From positions 71,674 through 135,673 of the forward strand of contig CAYMPH010000011.1 in the NCBI GenBank assembly GCA_964392365.1: a stretch of 64,000 nt of DNA, in the 5' to 3' direction. The translations under genes and the position numbers were made by a program. Every line of letters begins with the position of its first letter. Positions within the stretch are counted from its first letter, which is position 1. The notes beneath the pieces are model-generated. The model saw only the letters and a list, made by a program, of their open reading frames with translations. It searched no databases and was not told the origin of the DNA. This document shows positions 25,235 through 33,950 of the stretch, piece by piece. Source of the DNA: CAYMPH01 sp964392365 (GTDB lineage: Bacteria > Spirochaetota > UBA4802 > UBA5550).

Positions 25235-26112
25235 TGAATTATGTTGGAAATGTAATAAGACCGCCAAGCGAAGCCTACAGTCTGATTTTACAGGTAACTG
25301 TCGGCTGTTCGCATAATATGTGTACATTTTGCGGAGCTTATAAAAATGTAAAATTTCACATCAAGGATAAAGCTGTAATTGACAGGGACATCGAAGAAGC
25401 TTCATCGCGCGGAATGAAATGGGAAAAAGTTTTTATTGCAGATGGCGATGCTCTTATACTTCCTACAAGCCAGCTGCTTGATATAATCGGCAGGTTAAGG
25501 AAAAAAAATCCTTCCATAGAGAGAATTGGAGTATACGGCAACACCAAGGCGATAATTAAGAAAACTCCGGCTGAGCTTAAAGAACTGAAAGATGCAGGTC
25601 TCGGGATTGTTTATCAGGGCGTTGAAAGCGGAAGCGAGATTGTGCTGCGTAAAATCAGAAAAGGCGCTCTGCCGGATCGAATTGAAGAGTCTGCAAAAAA
25701 AGTTATGGAAGCCGGAATTTTACTGTCGCAAACTTATCTTCTTGGAATAGGCGGTGTGGAACTTTCACACGAGCACGCTGAGGCAAGCGGAAAACTGATC
25801 AGCAGAATTTCTCCTGATTACGCATCTGCTCTGACAGTAATGATTCTACCAAACACTAAATTGCACGGTGATATTATTTCCGGGGAATTCAAGATTCCTG
25901 ATAAAATCGCACTGGTTGAAGAACTTAAAATAATGATTGAGAATATTGATTCAGTTAAAAATATATTTTTCACTTCAAACCACGCCTCAAATTATGTTCC
26001 TATCAGAGCAAATTTTCCTGAAGATAAAAAAAATGTATTGAAATTACTAAATGATATTGTATCAAAAAGAAATGAATCGGTTCTCAAGCCCGAATACATG
26101 AGAGGACTTTAA
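25234..26112 (+). CDS. radical SAM protein with CX4CX2C cluster motif
   Basis: A 292-residue radical SAM/Elp3-fold protein. The cluster motif is GCSHNMCTFC, that is CX4CX2C rather than the usual CX3CX2C; this spacing is seen in a conserved subfamily whose members read VTVGCSHNxCxFC. ADGDALIL and YQGVESGS match Elp3/MiaB-like strands. There is no TRAM or B12 domain, and the function is unknown. It is co-transcribed with queE (TAATG overlap) and followed by a small gene. Confidence 0.85.
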   Translation: MNYVGNVIRPPSEAYSLILQVTVGCSHNMCTFCGAYKNVKFHIKDKAVIDRDIEEASSRGMKWEKVFIADGDALILPTSQLLDIIGRLRKKNPSIERIGVYGNTKAIIKKTPAELKELKDAGLGIVYQGVESGSEIVLRKIRKGALPDRIEESAKKVMEAGILLSQTYLLGIGGVELSHEHAEASGKLISRISPDYASALTVMILPNTKLHGDIISGEFKIPDKIALVEELKIMIENIDSVKNIFFTSNHASNYVPIRANFPEDKKNVLKLLNDIVSKRNESVLKPEYMRGL

Positions 26113-26134
26113 TTATACAAATGGAGGAAAATCA

Positions 26135-26308
26135 ATGTCTGAAGTTGATTTGTCAGTTGAAAACGCTATCCGTTATATAAGCGGTCAATTAAAAGAAAAT
26201 CCGGATGCAAAAAGATCAGAGCTTATTAATGAAGCTTCGAAAAAATTTGATCTCACGCCGATGCAGGCTGAAATGCTTGTTAATAAGTACGTTCTTTCAG
26301 GTAATTAA
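26135..26308 (+). CDS. small helical protein of unknown function
   Basis: A 57-residue frame begins at ATG 26135 with GGAGG 8 nt upstream and ends at TAA 26308. The protein (MSEVDLSVENAIRYISG at its start, ending EMLVNKYVLSGN) is helical and charged, with an ENAIRYISGQL helix and a KKFDLTPMQAEMLVNKY helix, suggesting a small helix-turn-helix or helical-bundle fold. It sits 22 bp after the radical SAM gene and 36 bp before the pyrophosphorylase gene, in the same direction. The strong Shine-Dalgarno and position make it a likely real gene. Confidence 0.75.
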   Translation: MSEVDLSVENAIRYISGQLKENPDAKRSELINEASKKFDLTPMQAEMLVNKYVLSGN

Positions 26309-26344
26309 ACTATAGCTGTTAACGATTTAACATGGAGTATTTTG

Positions 26345-27718
26345 ATGGTTACATTTCCAGGCTTTGAAGCTGCTATAAAAAAAACATACGATAACAATCA
26401 GGATCATGTTTTTAAATTCTGGAATGATCTCGACGATTCAGAAAAAAAGATACTCCTGAATGAATTAAGTTCAATCGATTTTGAACAGCTGAAAAAAATT
26501 TATTCCCAGAAAGAAATTTCTCTTCCAACTGATTTTAAACCTGCACCTTACATTGCTCTTCCAATAAATGAAAAGGAATTAAAACTATACGATGAAGCCC
26601 GCAATGCTGGAATTGAACATATCAGAAATAATAAGGTTTGCGCTTTTATTGTTGCAGGAGGCCAGGGTTCACGGCTAGGGTATAGCGGCCCGAAGGGAAA
26701 ATTCCCTGTTGGTCCTGTATCAAATAAAACTCTCTTTCAGATTCATGGAGAAAAAATTTTAAAATATTCTCAGAAATATAATGCATCAATTCCGTGGCTT
26801 GTTATGACTTCTGATGTCAATCACATGGAAACTGCAGAATATTTTGAAGAGATGAAATATTTCGGCCTTTCCAAAAAAGATGTTCTGATTTTTTCACAGG
26901 AAATGATCCCTTCGCTCGATATCAAAGGAAAACTTATTCTTTCATCAAAATGCACTCTGTTTAAAAATCCCGACGGCCATGGCGGAAGTCTCACTATTTT
27001 GAAAAAATCCGGCGCTCTTGATGAAATCAGAAAGCGCAGGATTGAAACTATTTCATATTTTCAGGTGGATAATCCTCTGGTTAAAATAATAGATCCGGTT
27101 TTTATAGGATTTCATGTTTTAAACGGAGCTGAAATATCGAGCAAATCTTTAGCTAAATCTTCTGCTGCAGAAAAGGTTGGCGTATTTATTGAATATCCCG
27201 ACAAAAAACTTGGAGTTATTGAATACTCGGATCTTCCAAAAGAAAAAGCAGAATTAACTGATGAAAATGGAAAGCTGAAATTTATTTCAGGCAGCATTGC
27301 AATACATCTTTTCAGCACAGCTTTTATTGAGAAAATTACCTCCGGCGGTGAAATTTCACTTCCATACCATTTTGCAAAAAAGAAAATATCATCATACACA
27401 GCAGATGGAAATAAAGAAATTGACGGTTTGAAATTTGAAAAATTTGTATTCGACGCTCTTCCTCTTACAGATAAAAATAATATATTTGAAACTATCCGTG
27501 AAGATGAGTTTGCTCCTGTAAAAAATGCAACTGGTGAAGATTCAGTTCAGTCGTCCCAGAAGCTTATGAATAACCTATATAGGAAGTGGCTGATATCAAA
27601 AGGAATAAAAATTCCGGATTCAGTTCAGGTACTTGAACTCACTGCAAACACTGCTGTAGAAGCGGAGGATATAGATTCAAGTCTTGTTCTGCCGGATAAA
27701 AAAGAAGTTTTGATTTAG
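26345..27718 (+). CDS. UDPGP-family nucleotidyltransferase (UDP-N-acetylhexosamine pyrophosphorylase-like)
   Basis: A 457-residue UDP-sugar pyrophosphorylase of the eukaryotic-type UDPGP family. The nucleotide-binding motif is IVAGGQGSRLGYSGPKG, with later GHGGSLTIL and YFQVDNPLVKI (sugar and metal binding). The combination favours UAP1/UDP-GlcNAc pyrophosphorylase or UDP-sugar pyrophosphorylase rather than GalU. The product would supply UDP-sugars for envelope polymers. I chose ATG at 26345 with GGAG 7 nt upstream; TTG at 26342 is in frame. It converges on the Rpn gene. Confidence 0.85.
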   Translation: MVTFPGFEAAIKKTYDNNQDHVFKFWNDLDDSEKKILLNELSSIDFEQLKKIYSQKEISLPTDFKPAPYIALPINEKELKLYDEARNAGIEHIRNNKVCAFIVAGGQGSRLGYSGPKGKFPVGPVSNKTLFQIHGEKILKYSQKYNASIPWLVMTSDVNHMETAEYFEEMKYFGLSKKDVLIFSQEMIPSLDIKGKLILSSKCTLFKNPDGHGGSLTILKKSGALDEIRKRRIETISYFQVDNPLVKIIDPVFIGFHVLNGAEISSKSLAKSSAAEKVGVFIEYPDKKLGVIEYSDLPKEKAELTDENGKLKFISGSIAIHLFSTAFIEKITSGGEISLPYHFAKKKISSYTADGNKEIDGLKFEKFVFDALPLTDKNNIFETIREDEFAPVKNATGEDSVQSSQKLMNNLYRKWLISKGIKIPDSVQVLELTANTAVEAEDIDSSLVLPDKKEVLI

Positions 27719-27742
27719 TAAAGAGTCTGACAATTTTTAAAA

Positions 27743-28612
27743 TTATTCTTCAATCTTTTCAATTTCTTCAATAGTTAAACCTGTAATTTCAGAAATATCT
27801 TTAATGGGCATATTCTTTTTTAATAAAGCTCTGGCAGTTTCGAGTTTTCCCTCATGAAATCCTTCCTGTAAAAGCTTTTCGCCATATTTTTGTATTGAAG
27901 TTCTTAACATTGTTTTTACCTCTACTATTCCCTGAATTTCCTCAACCAGTTCTTTCCTGTCATAAAACATATACTTGAACCAGTTGATAAAAAGTTTTAA
28001 TTCATCCGGCTTTTCAGTTTTTAATAATTCTGTTATAGAATCAATCTCAGTCTGAAGTTCTTCCTCTGAAAGGTTTTCTGTATAAAACAAAGCAGCAACA
28101 GAATTTTTCAGGCTTTTTAGAAAATCTTTACTGAATTCATTCTCAGCAATTTTAAAATATCTGAACTTCGGTATATACTTTTCAGGAATTGAATTCTCTA
28201 TCAAAGTATAGAATTCTTCCGGCGCTGTCCAGTTTTTTTCGCCATTGTATAGCATTATTGGAAAAACCGCAGGCAGAGTTTTAAGCTTATGATTTCTTAC
28301 AAGATCTTCATATAATTCTATGATGTAGTGAAGCATCCGCAGTGACATAAATCTGTCCACAGTAGACTGAAATTCAAGAAGTATGAAAATATAAATATCC
28401 TGCCCTTTAAACTTTGCTTTATAGATTAAATCGGATTCCCTCTCAGCAAATTCGTCTGAGATAAAACTTTTATCTATCCTTTCAAGCGAGCTGTATTCAA
28501 TGCAGTTTATCCATTCTTCATTAACAAAGCTGGTAAGAAGCTGCCTAACCAGTTCATGATTTGAAAAAAGCTTCTTATAACCTGAATCGTGCGCGTTATG
28601 TTTTTTTGCCAT
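27743..28612 (-). CDS. Rpn-family PD-(D/E)XK nuclease (former transposase_31)
   Basis: A member of the Rpn (recombination-promoting nuclease) family: HDSGYKKLFSNHELVRQLL at the N-terminus, ERESDLIYK with the catalytic Asp, and IYIFILLEFQSTVDRFMSLRM with the Glu-x-Gln strand. The C-terminus has the usual GFHEGKLETARALLKKNM repeat-like helix and a final helix-turn (ISEITGLTIEEIEKIEE). Rpn proteins nick DNA and promote RecA-independent recombination. ATG at 28612 has GTGGA 5 nt upstream. The upstream region holds a palindrome (28685-28726). Confidence 0.88.
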   Translation of the reverse strand: MAKKHNAHDSGYKKLFSNHELVRQLLTSFVNEEWINCIEYSSLERIDKSFISDEFAERESDLIYKAKFKGQDIYIFILLEFQSTVDRFMSLRMLHYIIELYEDLVRNHKLKTLPAVFPIMLYNGEKNWTAPEEFYTLIENSIPEKYIPKFRYFKIAENEFSKDFLKSLKNSVAALFYTENLSEEELQTEIDSITELLKTEKPDELKLFINWFKYMFYDRKELVEEIQGIVEVKTMLRTSIQKYGEKLLQEGFHEGKLETARALLKKNMPIKDISEITGLTIEEIEKIEE

Positions 28613-28684
28613 ATTATCCACTATATATTAATACGATCAGCGTTGTAATAATTAAATTTTTTTTTAATTATTTAATAAAAAACA

Positions 28685-28726
28685 CAATGCGGAAGGGGTT
28701 CAAAATTTTGAACACCTTTTGCATTG
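28685..28726. repeat. 42-bp imperfect palindrome with GTTCAAAATTTTGAAC core
   Basis: The 16-base core GTTCAAAATTTTGAAC (28698-28713) is identical to that of the palindrome at 7140-7173. The outer arms CAATGC and GCATTG are exact inverted copies, but the intermediate bases differ from copy 1. Same core, different flanks. Confidence 0.75.
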
Positions 28727-28820
28727 CCCGTTTTGAGTAATTAAAATCTAATTGACATAACATGAAGTTTCATTTAAGTTATATGGATGAATTAACTGGA
28801 ATTTTTAAAGGAACACTTTT

Positions 28821-28883
28821 ATGAAAACACTTGAAAGAGTAATTATAAATCAGAACCTAAAGGATCAATCATTTGAAAATTAA
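28821..28883 (+). CDS. possible 20-residue leader peptide
   Basis: ATG at 28821 has AAAGGA upstream and opens a 20-codon frame (MKTLERVIINQNLKDQSFEN) that ends at 28883, overlapping the TTG start of the next gene at 28873. The Shine-Dalgarno of that next gene (AAAGGA at 28859-28864) lies within this frame. It could be a coupling leader or a chance frame. Confidence 0.35.
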   Translation: MKTLERVIINQNLKDQSFEN

Positions 28884-29394
28884 AATATTTACAATAACTT
28901 TATCATTTATATTTTTACTATCTCCATTACTTCATTCCCAAACCGCAGCTAAAAATAAATTTCTGGTGCTAGGATTTCTTTCTAAGCAGATTAATGATCT
29001 TGAAGACAGGCTTCTTCGCGAAGAGATTATGAGAGAGTTTGTAAAATCCGGGAATGACATTGTTTCTGTGATGGAACTTGAATCAGCTGTGTATGGTGAA
29101 AATCCTCCATTAAAAAATATCAGATATTTTAATGAAAAAACTGCCATTTATCTAACTGAGAAATTCAGCGCGCAATATGCTGTATTCGGTAAAATATTTC
29201 CCAGGGAAAAAACTGCAAATTTTATTTCTTCAGGGCAAACATACAAATGCAGCCTTAGAATATATTCAATTGAAAAGAAAAAATTTATTGATATTTCATT
29301 TGATTTTACCGGAGAAAAAAAGTTTTATGACTTTGCAGTGGGCTTTTCAAAAAAGTGTGTTAAAGAAATAACTGAAAAAATAAAAGAGATATGA
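28873..29394 (+). CDS. secreted protein resembling CsgG/TolB N-terminal-type domains
   Basis: A 173-residue protein with a signal peptide (about 1-23, ending LLHSQTA). The mature part has the order seen in CsgG-like and related envelope proteins: a first strand FLVLGFL, a long helix, a DIVSVMELESAV strand-helix, then TEKFSAQYAVFGKI (family pattern GAdyvifGkv) and two further strands. It is only distantly similar. The start is TTG at 28873 with AAAGGA 8 nt upstream. It is 4 bp from argB but functionally unrelated. A longer protein of similar plan lies at 59229-60023. Confidence 0.6.
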   Translation: MKIKIFTITLSFIFLLSPLLHSQTAAKNKFLVLGFLSKQINDLEDRLLREEIMREFVKSGNDIVSVMELESAVYGENPPLKNIRYFNEKTAIYLTEKFSAQYAVFGKIFPREKTANFISSGQTYKCSLRIYSIEKKKFIDISFDFTGEKKFYDFAVGFSKKCVKEITEKIKEI

Positions 29395-29398
29395 TATT

Positions 29399-30259
29399 AT
29401 GAAAAAGTATATCGAAAAAGCACAGACTCTAATGGAATCATTTCCGTATATCCGCGATTTTTACGGGAAAACCATGGTTATTAAATACGGCGGGCATGCC
29501 ATGTCTGATGAAGAATTAAGAAAATCTTTTGCAATGGACATGGTTCTGATGAAGCTTGTTGGAATCAATCCGGTAATTGTACACGGAGGCGGACCTCAAA
29601 TCGGCGATCTTCTGAAACAGATAGGCAAGAAAAGCGAGTTTGTTGCAGGCATGCGAGTTACTGACAATGAAACCATGGATATAGTTGAAATGGTTCTTAC
29701 AGGTAAGGTTAACAAGGAGATCGTTCAGAATATAAATATGGTTGGCGGGAAAGCAGTAGGGCTTTCAGGCAAGGATGGCGGTCTTTTTACTGCGGTTAAA
29801 ATTTATCATTCCGAAGGCGGAGAAGATATTGATATTGGCCAGGTCGGCACAATTAAAAATGTGTATCCTGAAATTCTGGATGCGCTTGATAAAGACAGGT
29901 TTATACCGGTTATTGCTCCGATCGGATCAGACGAGGCAGGCATCACCTATAATATTAATGCTGATATTGCAGCCGGAAAAATTGCTGAAGCTTTAAAAGC
30001 TGAAAAGCTGATTTTGCTTACTGATATTCAGGGAGTTATGATAAATGACAGTCTCGTATCAACCCTGAAAAAAAATGAAGTAAATGATATGATTAAAAAA
30101 GGAAGTATAACAGGCGGAATGATTCCAAAGGTTAACTGCTGTGTTGAAGCTCTTGCAGGAGGAGTCGGGAAAACGCACATAATAGACGGAAGAGTTGAGC
30201 ACGCTGTGATTCTTGAAATCTTTACAAACGCCGGTATAGGCACGGAAATAGTGAATTGA
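29399..30259 (+). CDS. argB: acetylglutamate kinase ArgB
   Basis: A 286-residue amino-acid kinase with MVIKYGGHAM (phosphate loop), VIVHGGGPQI, GKVNKEIV, LLTDIQGVM and GGMIPKV, the ArgB signature set. It catalyses the second step of arginine synthesis, ATP-dependent phosphorylation of N-acetylglutamate. The length is normal. An N-terminal helix of about 20 residues is present, as in arginine-inhibited forms, so feedback control is possible. The start ATG is 4 nt after the preceding stop. No other arg genes are nearby. Confidence 0.96.
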   Translation: MKKYIEKAQTLMESFPYIRDFYGKTMVIKYGGHAMSDEELRKSFAMDMVLMKLVGINPVIVHGGGPQIGDLLKQIGKKSEFVAGMRVTDNETMDIVEMVLTGKVNKEIVQNINMVGGKAVGLSGKDGGLFTAVKIYHSEGGEDIDIGQVGTIKNVYPEILDALDKDRFIPVIAPIGSDEAGITYNINADIAAGKIAEALKAEKLILLTDIQGVMINDSLVSTLKKNEVNDMIKKGSITGGMIPKVNCCVEALAGGVGKTHIIDGRVEHAVILEIFTNAGIGTEIVN

Positions 30260-30268
30260 TCTTTAAAA

Positions 30269-31336
30269 ATGGATAAAATTAAAGTTCTTATAATAGACGA
30301 TTCAGCTTCAATGAGATCTCTTATTAGAGAATCTTTATCAGCTTCTCCAAAAATTGAAGTAATAGCAACAGCAATGGACCCGATATTTGCTGTGCAGAAA
30401 ATTTTAAGTCTTAACCCCGATGTAATTACTCTTGATATTGAAATGCCGCGGATGGATGGCCTCACGTTTCTATCAAAGCTTATGATATCAAACCCGTTGC
30501 CTGTTATAATGGTAAGTTCGCTTACAGATCACGGAACAAAAGAAACACTCAAAGCCCTTGAACTCGGAGCTGTTGATTTTTTACTTAAGCCTTCTCCGGA
30601 TGATCCATCCGCAGCCGGTATTTTTTCCAGAGATCTGATAAAAAAGGTAATTTTTGCAAGTCAGGTGAAGGTTAATAAAACAACTCCTGAGAAAGCAAAA
30701 AACATAACAGATATGTTTATATCTGACCAGATACAGGATAAAAAAGGTCAGACAAATAAAAAGGAATCAGAATTTATTATTGCCATAGGATCTTCCACAG
30801 GCGGAACTATTGTCATAACAGAAATAATAAAAAAGCTTTCAGATAATCTTCCTCCGATTTTAATAGTTCAGCATATGCCTGAAGGTTTTACCAGGCCTTT
30901 TGCAGAAAGGCTGAATTCATTATCAAAAATCTTTGTAAAAGAAGCTGAACAGGAAGATCAGGTTTTGAGAGGATGCGCTTATGTTGCTCCTGCAGGCAGG
31001 CATCTTGAAATTGTAAAAGCTATGAACGGATACAGAATAAATTTATCTGACAGCGATCCTGTTAACAGGTTCAAGCCGTCTGTTGATGTTATGTATAAAT
31101 CTGTTTTGGAAAGCGCAGGAGGGAAAAGCTGTGCTGTTATTTTAACAGGCATGGGAAATGACGGTTCTAAAGGCATGCTCGAGCTTAAAAAATGCGGCGC
31201 ATGCACTATAGCACAGGATGAAAAATCATCAGTTGTATTTGGAATGCCGAGAGAGGCGATTCAGATCGGAGCTGCAACGATGGTAAAAAATATTGAAGAG
31301 ATAACGGATTACTTAAACACGCTTGCTTCGGCATAA
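30269..31336 (+). CDS. cheB: chemotaxis methylesterase/glutamine deamidase CheB
   Basis: A receiver domain (1-120: Asp10, Asp11, phosphoacceptor Asp56, Lys107) is linked to a CheB methylesterase domain (about 168-352), with Ser176 in GSSTGG, His202 in VQHMPEGF and Asp298 in TGMGNDG, so the catalytic triad is complete. It removes methyl groups from chemoreceptors. No cheR, cheA or receptor gene is adjacent, so this is an isolated chemotaxis gene next to argB. The presence of CheB implies a motile organism. Confidence 0.95.
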   Translation: MDKIKVLIIDDSASMRSLIRESLSASPKIEVIATAMDPIFAVQKILSLNPDVITLDIEMPRMDGLTFLSKLMISNPLPVIMVSSLTDHGTKETLKALELGAVDFLLKPSPDDPSAAGIFSRDLIKKVIFASQVKVNKTTPEKAKNITDMFISDQIQDKKGQTNKKESEFIIAIGSSTGGTIVITEIIKKLSDNLPPILIVQHMPEGFTRPFAERLNSLSKIFVKEAEQEDQVLRGCAYVAPAGRHLEIVKAMNGYRINLSDSDPVNRFKPSVDVMYKSVLESAGGKSCAVILTGMGNDGSKGMLELKKCGACTIAQDEKSSVVFGMPREAIQIGAATMVKNIEEITDYLNTLASA

Positions 31337-31344
31337 AAAGGAAA

Positions 31345-32289
31345 TTAGAACTGAATTATTTCTATTGAATTCGGTCCTTTTCTCTCAGCTTCAGACATTG
31401 CTTTTTCAGTTCTTCGTATTAAAGAATCAATCAGAAGATCATTCATTAAATTATCTGTTATATCTTTTGTCTTAGGCGCATCTTCAGGATTAAGCTCGGA
31501 AATTCCGATTGATGTGTTAATTTTGAATTTTATGCCGTTTGATTCAAAATGTTCTTTTGAAACAGCTTCCAGGACTCTTTGTGCAACTGCCGATGCATTT
31601 GAGCTCCCTGCATCAGGAAGAAGAATCATAAATGTTGAAATGCCGTATCTTCCAAGCTTGTCATAAGGCCTGCAGGATGATTTCAGCCTCAGAGCGTATT
31701 CAAACAGGATCATGTCTCCTGACATGTTTCCGTGCTCTTCAATCAATTCCCTGAAATTTGAAATTGCTACCATCACTGCGGATAAGAATTTTTTATCTCT
31801 GGAGGATCTTCCCATTTCTTTAATCATTTCATCAAGAAGAGCTCTTCTGTTTAGAAGCCCTGTTAAAGGATCTTCTTTTGCATATTTAATAAGCTTTCTG
31901 CTTGCCCTTGAAAAATTCTGTTCAGCTTTGATATTTTTTTCAGCTATTTTTATTCTCGCTGCAAGTTCTTCCTTGCTGAATGGTTTAAATAAAAAATCAT
32001 CGCAACCTGCGTCCATAAGCCCGTGAATGAATTTCTGGTCTTCCCGTTCAATTATTGCAAGTATATAAATCGGATGCTGGAGTCTTATCCTTTTAAGTTT
32101 ACTGATAAGTCCAGGCGCATCATAATCAGTTTTAGTCCAGTTCAGAATGTTTATCTGGGAGTGTTTTTCCTTTATGTCATCTATAGCGGAATCAAAAGAG
32201 TTGCACTCGAAAATCTGTTTAATTTCCGGAATGGATTGTGCAACAGCTTTTTTAAGGGCAGTATTGCTATTAATTATCATGATTTTCAT
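31345..32289 (-). CDS. degenerate receiver-GGDEF protein
   Basis: A 314-residue protein with an N-terminal receiver-like domain (1-118) and a GGDEF-like domain (about 135-310). Both active sites look dead. The phosphoacceptor position is Asn50 (ILNW, matching SDW in CheY), though the conserved Lys remains in FKPF. The GGDEF loop reads RYGISTF (214-220). The flanking DPLTGLLNRRAL and SIGIS elements are well conserved, so the fold is kept. It is probably a regulatory or binding protein rather than a cyclase. It converges on cheB with an 8-bp gap. Confidence 0.85.
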   Translation of the reverse strand: MKIMIINSNTALKKAVAQSIPEIKQIFECNSFDSAIDDIKEKHSQINILNWTKTDYDAPGLISKLKRIRLQHPIYILAIIEREDQKFIHGLMDAGCDDFLFKPFSKEELAARIKIAEKNIKAEQNFSRASRKLIKYAKEDPLTGLLNRRALLDEMIKEMGRSSRDKKFLSAVMVAISNFRELIEEHGNMSGDMILFEYALRLKSSCRPYDKLGRYGISTFMILLPDAGSSNASAVAQRVLEAVSKEHFESNGIKFKINTSIGISELNPEDAPKTKDITDNLMNDLLIDSLIRRTEKAMSEAERKGPNSIEIIQF

Positions 32290-32375
32290 ATAGTTTAGTC
32301 CTGTACCTGGGATGAAAAGATTATATATGAATAAATATATAAAAGTTTATTTGTCAATCAAATAAAGAAATACAA

Positions 32376-33161
32376 TTAGTTAAGAATTCCGCTATCTATT
32401 ATAATTTTGAAAAGCTCTGAAAGCTTTGTGACTCCAGGATAAAAAACATGAATTGCAATTCCTGCTAAAGTGGTAAAAACGAATATTGCAGTAAACTGCT
32501 TCCATGTGCCTTTAAAAACGCTTCCTATCCAGTTGTCGTCTTTCATGGTTTTTGTTTTTCGTGTCAGTGAAATTGCAAGAAATGAATCAAATGCCACTTC
32601 AGAAAGAATTGCCGGCGCATTATAAACAAGATAAACTCCGGCACCCAGAACAGCCGCAAGTAAAAGACCTAATAAAATTAAAAGAATAATAACTACAAAT
32701 CCTTCTCCATCTGCATCAAAATCGAATGAAAATGATGAACCTGATGATCCTGAAGAAGCACTTGAAACAGGCCCGTCAAACGAATCGGACACGCCTGCAC
32801 CGGAAAATGATCCCCCTCCGCCTGATAAGGCATCTGCTGGTGAAGAAACATTTCCAGTCAGAGAAATATCTGAAGGAATGTCGAATGATGAGCCCGAGGC
32901 AGATGATTGTATGAGAGCGCTGCCCACAATTATTTTCAGCCAGATTTTTACCGCAATAAAGAATACTAAATAAGCGAAAAGAACAGTAACCGGATAGCGT
33001 ATTGCAGGATTATTAATACCGATAATGAGCATAACTTTGGCTGCTGTAGCACCTGCCATTGCAGTGGCAAATAAGATGAGGGTCATGTGAAGTCTCAGCG
33101 AGAATTTCTTATTCAGTTTGCCAATGAATCTCATTCTATTACTGACTCTTTTCTTTTGCAT
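32376..33161 (-). CDS. multi-pass membrane protein with Gly/Ser-rich loop
   Basis: A 261-residue protein with about four predicted membrane helices (near 26-45, 57-85, 153-180 and 222-243). Between the second and third lies a low-complexity Gly/Ser/Asp loop of about 60 residues (for example ALSGGGGSFSGAG and SSASSGSSGSSFSFDFD). A basic N-terminus suggests an inside start. I do not recognise the family. It is the last gene of the lipoprotein-gatC-thpR-pyrK group, 19 bp after pyrK. Confidence 0.7.
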   Translation of the reverse strand: MQKKRVSNRMRFIGKLNKKFSLRLHMTLILFATAMAGATAAKVMLIIGINNPAIRYPVTVLFAYLVFFIAVKIWLKIIVGSALIQSSASGSSFDIPSDISLTGNVSSPADALSGGGGSFSGAGVSDSFDGPVSSASSGSSGSSFSFDFDADGEGFVVIILLILLGLLLAAVLGAGVYLVYNAPAILSEVAFDSFLAISLTRKTKTMKDDNWIGSVFKGTWKQFTAIFVFTTLAGIAIHVFYPGVTKLSELFKIIIDSGILN

Positions 33162-33180
33162 TTATTTGACCATCAAATAT

Positions 33181-33942
33181 TTATTTTTGAAAAAAAATAT
33201 CATCACCATTAAAAACAGGGCCGTCTATGCATGCGCGTTTATATCCGTCTTTTGTCATTACAGTGCAGCCTGCACATACTCCAATGCCGCATCCGAAATA
33301 ATTTTCCATTGATACTTCAACAGGAGCATGATCTCTGCCGATTGAATAAACGCTTTCCATCATTTTTTCCGGACCGCATGTGTATATTCTTTTAAATTCA
33401 GTTTCTTTTAATATTTTTTTCATAACAACCGGTGCAGTGCCTTTTTCGCCATAGGTGCCGTCATCTGTTGAAAAAATAATTTTATCAGATACAGAGCTGT
33501 ACGCTTCTTCGCAGTAAATAAAATCTTTGCTCGATGCTCCATAAATAAGAGTAACTTTGCAATTTCTGTTTTTAAGTTCCCTTGCAAGAAAATAAAGGGG
33601 AGCTGTTCCTACACCGCCGCCAACAAGCAGAACTTTACTGTCATTTTCAAGAGTAAATCCTTTGCCGAGCGGACCCAGAACATCAATATCTCCAGGTTCG
33701 TAATCTTTTAAAATATCAGTTCCCTTTCCAACAACTCTAATTACAATATCAGTTATGCCGTTACTGTAGTTGTAAATTGAAAAAGGCCTGCGCAGCAGAG
33801 GATCAGTTCCTGTTCCAATCCTGATATTTATAAATTGCCCGGGCACGGGAACAGAGCCGGACATTTTAATTTTCAAAAGATAATGATCTTTTGCAACACA
33901 GTCCGGTTTTTCCATTAATGCGGATATTTTGTTATCAATCAT
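33181..33942 (-). CDS. pyrK: dihydroorotate dehydrogenase electron-transfer subunit PyrK
   Basis: A ferredoxin-reductase-type protein of about 253 residues with RRPFSIYN (FAD binding), LLVGGGVGTAPLYFL (NAD binding) and the C-terminal [2Fe-2S] site YFGCGIGVCAGC followed by a fourth Cys in RACIDGPVF. It passes electrons from dihydroorotate dehydrogenase PyrDB to NAD. No pyrD lies next to it here. I prefer ATG at 33942 (AAGTGA 8 nt upstream) over GTG at 33954, which overlaps the thpR stop. An archaeal-type or sulfide dehydrogenase-like subunit is the alternative, but the Cys spacing and ending favour PyrK. Confidence 0.85.
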   Translation of the reverse strand: MIDNKISALMEKPDCVAKDHYLLKIKMSGSVPVPGQFINIRIGTGTDPLLRRPFSIYNYSNGITDIVIRVVGKGTDILKDYEPGDIDVLGPLGKGFTLENDSKVLLVGGGVGTAPLYFLARELKNRNCKVTLIYGASSKDFIYCEEAYSSVSDKIIFSTDDGTYGEKGTAPVVMKKILKETEFKRIYTCGPEKMMESVYSIGRDHAPVEVSMENYFGCGIGVCAGCTVMTKDGYKRACIDGPVFNGDDIFFQK

Positions 33943-33950
33943 AATTATTT

